Origin: Pseudomonadota bacterium | GTDB lineage: Bacteria; Bdellovibrionota; Oligoflexia; Oligoflexales; Oligoflexaceae | Length of the DNA: 43,745 nt | Direction of reading: 5' to 3' | NCBI GenBank assembly: GCA_029556045.1 | Contig: JAKQGS010000083.1 | Span: forward strand, 1 to 43,745 | Shown: positions 41,318-43,745 of the stretch, piece by piece | How the letters are laid out: each line of letters opens with the position of its first letter | How positions within the stretch are numbered: position 1 is the first letter of the stretch | The notes under the pieces: generated by a model | The model's input: the letters and a program-made list of their open reading frames with translations, nothing else | Databases searched by the model: none | Told to the model about the DNA's origin: nothing | Program-made: the position numbers and the translations under genes

Positions 41318-43745
41318 TCAAGTCTGCTTAGATTTCTTTTTCTTGCCGCCTATGCCAAATAATCCTAAAACTCCCTTTTCTTCTGTGACTAGTTGGTCAG
41401 CTATTTTATCAAGCAATTGGAGCTTTTTAGTTGTTTCAGTTCCTTCTTCTTCACCAAGATTTTTTATCTCGGCTTCCAAAGATTTTTTGACTGAGGCAAT
41501 TCTATCCAGGAGTGACTTTTGTGTATCAGATCCTGCTAACTGCAGCACCTTATTCTTCGTTACATAACTACTTACGGAATCTAGTTCGTTAAGATCGCAC
41601 CTTTTAATTGCGCCATCGAAGTAACTACCAACAAATCTATCAACGTCCCTAGCGAACGATTTTGAAGTGGGCATAAAATCAGAGTATATTGAAAGCAATC
41701 CACCCCCATCATTCGTTTCTGAAGTACTATCTAAGGTAGCCAGGTAATTCCATAGCTTGTCAATGAAAGAATTTAAGTTATGACTAGATGTAGGCTTCAG
41801 CATCATTTTAATATCATTCGCGTAGAATGAGGGCGATTTTCCTTCGGCAACCATTTTCGATTTAGTGAACGTCATTAAAGCGTCGAAATATGGGACACCG
41901 AGCGATAGATCCGCAGTATCACGTCTAGCCATTTCTACTACTAACTTTTCGATTCCATTACCCTTAATTGTCAAGTTTTTCGTCCAAGTAGATTCATCCA
42001 ATTCTTCAAGACCCTTTTTAACAAACCCGATCAAGCTATCCAGATCTTCTGCCTGCAACGCCAGAAGTCGTGTATATAAATCTGAAAGTCCTGGATCAAA
42101 TCCAGTTTCGATAGTTTTACCGATTAGCCCAGATTCCTTTGCAAGGACTCGGCAAATGTCATCCAGGCTTTCATCGCTCGCTAGTCTTTTTAGGTTTCTG
42201 TATGACTGTGTCACATCTGTAGACTTTACATATCGCAAAATGCTTTCGTCGTCTGAAACCATAGCTTCCAGGCATATCCCAGCCATTGCCTCAGCATTTG
42301 AATCTTTCTTAACAACAGATATCAAACATTCAGTCGTAGAAAATCGTTTGGCAACGTTAATGAATGGAGTCAGATTTGTGTCTGATCGCGACTCTTTTTT
42401 TGTAAGAAATTTAATGAACTCAACCTTTCCTACACTTGATTGCCCTAACGCACGAGGCATCTCTGAGCTGGTGTTATACATCATTAAAAGATAGGAACAT
42501 AATGCTGCCGTTGCCAGGTCTTGTTGCTGGACTGCCAGCTGATAGTAGTGCTGAATCACACTGTGTTTTGTCAAATCACTTAGCTTGGCTTGTGCCTCCT
42601 CTATTGTTTTCATATCCACGATAACCAATAATCCAGATAGCAATCCCCGCACCTCTTCTAAATTAAGGTTCGGTTGATTGTTAGGAGTGGTCTGGAGCCT
42701 ACTAATGCAGACGTCTAACAATTCGCCAAGTTTCCAATTTGTTTTTGATCGTAACATTACTAACAGTGCATGTGAGTCCTCTTCTTTGAAGGTTCCTTCT
42801 GATACTTTCTTCTTGATTGCATTAATTACTTCCTGTGGTTCAGCTTCCGGGATCAAGTATGCATAATTTTCTGACGCACCAAAGCTGACGTCTGTTGCCG
42901 ATTCCAAGTCCTTGGGAGCCAAGGACGTAGCTAGATTCAAGTAGCTGTCAATGTCAGACGGAATCTTGAAATTGGACTCCAAGTAGTCTTTGAATCCAGC
43001 TCTTTCCAATGCGGGAAATAGTGACGACAAAGAATTGAACCACTCGCCCAATTCCACAATGGGAGTTTCATTGTCTTTTGTCTTAGTCTTTACCGTCTGC
43101 ATTGAAAGCACTACTGCTTGCTTTACGACACTTTCTCGTTTTTCACTTACTGAATTCATGACCAAGCAACACATTCCCGAACCCATTACCGGGTACCACT
43201 CATCGATTTTTTTAGCATTAAGGAAATCTTTGCATAGTTTTTCCCAAATCCTGTTTTTGTGCCCGCTTTCAATTTTCGCTTCAAACAAAGTGTGAGCAGC
43301 TAAGACAATATTTGCCGGCTCACTATTTACCCAAGCAGCGTTTTGTATGGTTTCCTCACATACGTCGCTAAATCCAGCGACCCCTTCTATCTCTTTTATT
43401 TTATCGCGATCAAAAGTACTAATTGCTTCCAATAACGGCTGCTCGACCAGCAATTGTCGCGCCTTATTTGCCTCGACTTTAAAATACATCGATGCGAATT
43501 GAATCTGTATTTCATCTAAATTGAAGGAAGAAAAAACGCTCGTTGAATAAAATTTTCTATCCCGCAGTTTTGACACGTTTGTTTCGATTCTATCTGCTTG
43601 AGTTAAATAGGGCACGTTCGGCATTAATCTAAAAAACGCCGGAAAAGTCGATGTTTTCTCGTCAATAATCTTGATTATTCTGACCGGTATTTTATTCTCT
43701 TCCCTATGAAATTCGCAGAAAAACATCACTGGAGAATAACTTGTC
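41318..43745 (-). CDS. Large hypothetical helical protein, probably 5'-partial
   Basis: The frame is open from the window edge to the stop at 41318, at least 809 codons. A GTG at 43729 could start an 803-aa product, but no ribosome site is visible and the frame stays open beyond it, so the gene may be longer. I recognise no family. After ~130 residues with beta content (NKIPVRIIKIIDEKTS, YSTSVFSSFNLDEIQIQFASMYFKVEANKA), the rest is a long alpha-helical array, low in aromatic residues (NIVLAAHTLFEAKIESGHKNRIWEKL and similar). It ends in a charged coiled-coil stretch and KGVLGLFGIGGKKKKSKQT. Low GC and position beside recombinase remnants mark it as accessory. A solenoid effector or scaffold role is possible; nothing proves it. 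Confidence 0.6.
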   Translation of the reverse strand, partial: TSYSPVMFFCEFHREENKIPVRIIKIIDEKTSTFPAFFRLMPNVPYLTQADRIETNVSKLRDRKFYSTSVFSSFNLDEIQIQFASMYFKVEANKARQLLVEQPLLEAISTFDRDKIKEIEGVAGFSDVCEETIQNAAWVNSEPANIVLAAHTLFEAKIESGHKNRIWEKLCKDFLNAKKIDEWYPVMGSGMCCLVMNSVSEKRESVVKQAVVLSMQTVKTKTKDNETPIVELGEWFNSLSSLFPALERAGFKDYLESNFKIPSDIDSYLNLATSLAPKDLESATDVSFGASENYAYLIPEAEPQEVINAIKKKVSEGTFKEEDSHALLVMLRSKTNWKLGELLDVCISRLQTTPNNQPNLNLEEVRGLLSGLLVIVDMKTIEEAQAKLSDLTKHSVIQHYYQLAVQQQDLATAALCSYLLMMYNTSSEMPRALGQSSVGKVEFIKFLTKKESRSDTNLTPFINVAKRFSTTECLISVVKKDSNAEAMAGICLEAMVSDDESILRYVKSTDVTQSYRNLKRLASDESLDDICRVLAKESGLIGKTIETGFDPGLSDLYTRLLALQAEDLDSLIGFVKKGLEELDESTWTKNLTIKGNGIEKLVVEMARRDTADLSLGVPYFDALMTFTKSKMVAEGKSPSFYANDIKMMLKPTSSHNLNSFIDKLWNYLATLDSTSETNDGGGLLSIYSDFMPTSKSFARDVDRFVGSYFDGAIKRCDLNELDSVSSYVTKNKVLQLAGSDTQKSLLDRIASVKKSLEAEIKNLGEEEGTETTKKLQLLDKIADQLVTEEKGVLGLFGIGGKKKKSKQT

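Overview
The window is a bacterial chromosome segment with compact, mostly well-spaced protein genes. The organism looks Gram-negative: there is a C-terminal-Phe beta-barrel candidate, several lipoproteins with lipoboxes, Kup, PrmA, RsmE, YihY and Ppk/Ppx. A mitochondrial-type aconitase, lineage-specific lipoproteins and a TPR anchor protein would fit a delta-proteobacterial or Bdellovibrionota-like lineage, but this placement is a low-confidence inference. Most starts have a recognisable AGGAG-type ribosome site, and TTG and GTG starts are common.

Layout. 1-2.8 kb: two translationally coupled family-4-type glycosyltransferases (the first cut by the window edge), then a terminator and a putative outer-membrane protein. 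2.97-8.03 kb: a GDPD phosphodiesterase facing a kup-sdaA-CDF transporter operon. 8.27-12.37 kb: an AT-rich ~4.05-kb insertion in the initiator tRNA gene. It is bounded by a 49-bp direct repeat of the tRNA 3' half and carries an Xre-RES toxin-antitoxin pair, an unknown 213-aa protein and a Cys-repeat lipoprotein, but no integrase. 12.4-19.2 kb: tRNA-fMet, aconitase, a HAMP-like membrane protein, rsmE, prmA and a TPR protein, all on the minus strand. 19.2-19.5 kb: an intergenic cluster of DnaA-box-like sites upstream of an RdgC-like gene. 20.1-26.4 kb: a 130-bp palindromic repeat, a YihY/BrkB membrane protein, an OmpR-type response regulator and histidine kinase pair, a degenerate kinase-like protein, a CPBP protease and a zinc-ribbon protein. 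26.7-30.7 kb: the ppk-ppx polyphosphate operon. 30.7-36.7 kb: a CAP-domain lipoprotein, a methyltransferase, a ribbon-helix-helix regulator divergent from a 49-aa ORF, a GNAT acetyltransferase, a lone Xre regulator, a HEAT-repeat gene broken by a frameshift, and a lipoprotein/unknown/Xre operon. 36.8-43.7 kb: an accessory zone with a MauJ-like orphan, two different DDE transposases, a 5'-truncated serine recombinase and a long unknown helical protein running to the window edge.

Functional links that the layout supports are polyphosphate synthesis and degradation (ppk-ppx), ion transport plus serine catabolism (kup-sdaA-CDF), rRNA/ribosomal-protein methylation (prmA-rsmE) and one two-component system. 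Three genes (the CDF transporter, the kinase-like protein and the HEAT protein) each appear interrupted or extended across a single-base shift at a short homopolymer. Either the assembly has indel errors or these genes are decaying. The most unusual objects are the integrase-less tRNA-fMet island, the DnaA-box cluster, the small divergent RHH module and the right-hand accessory zone.
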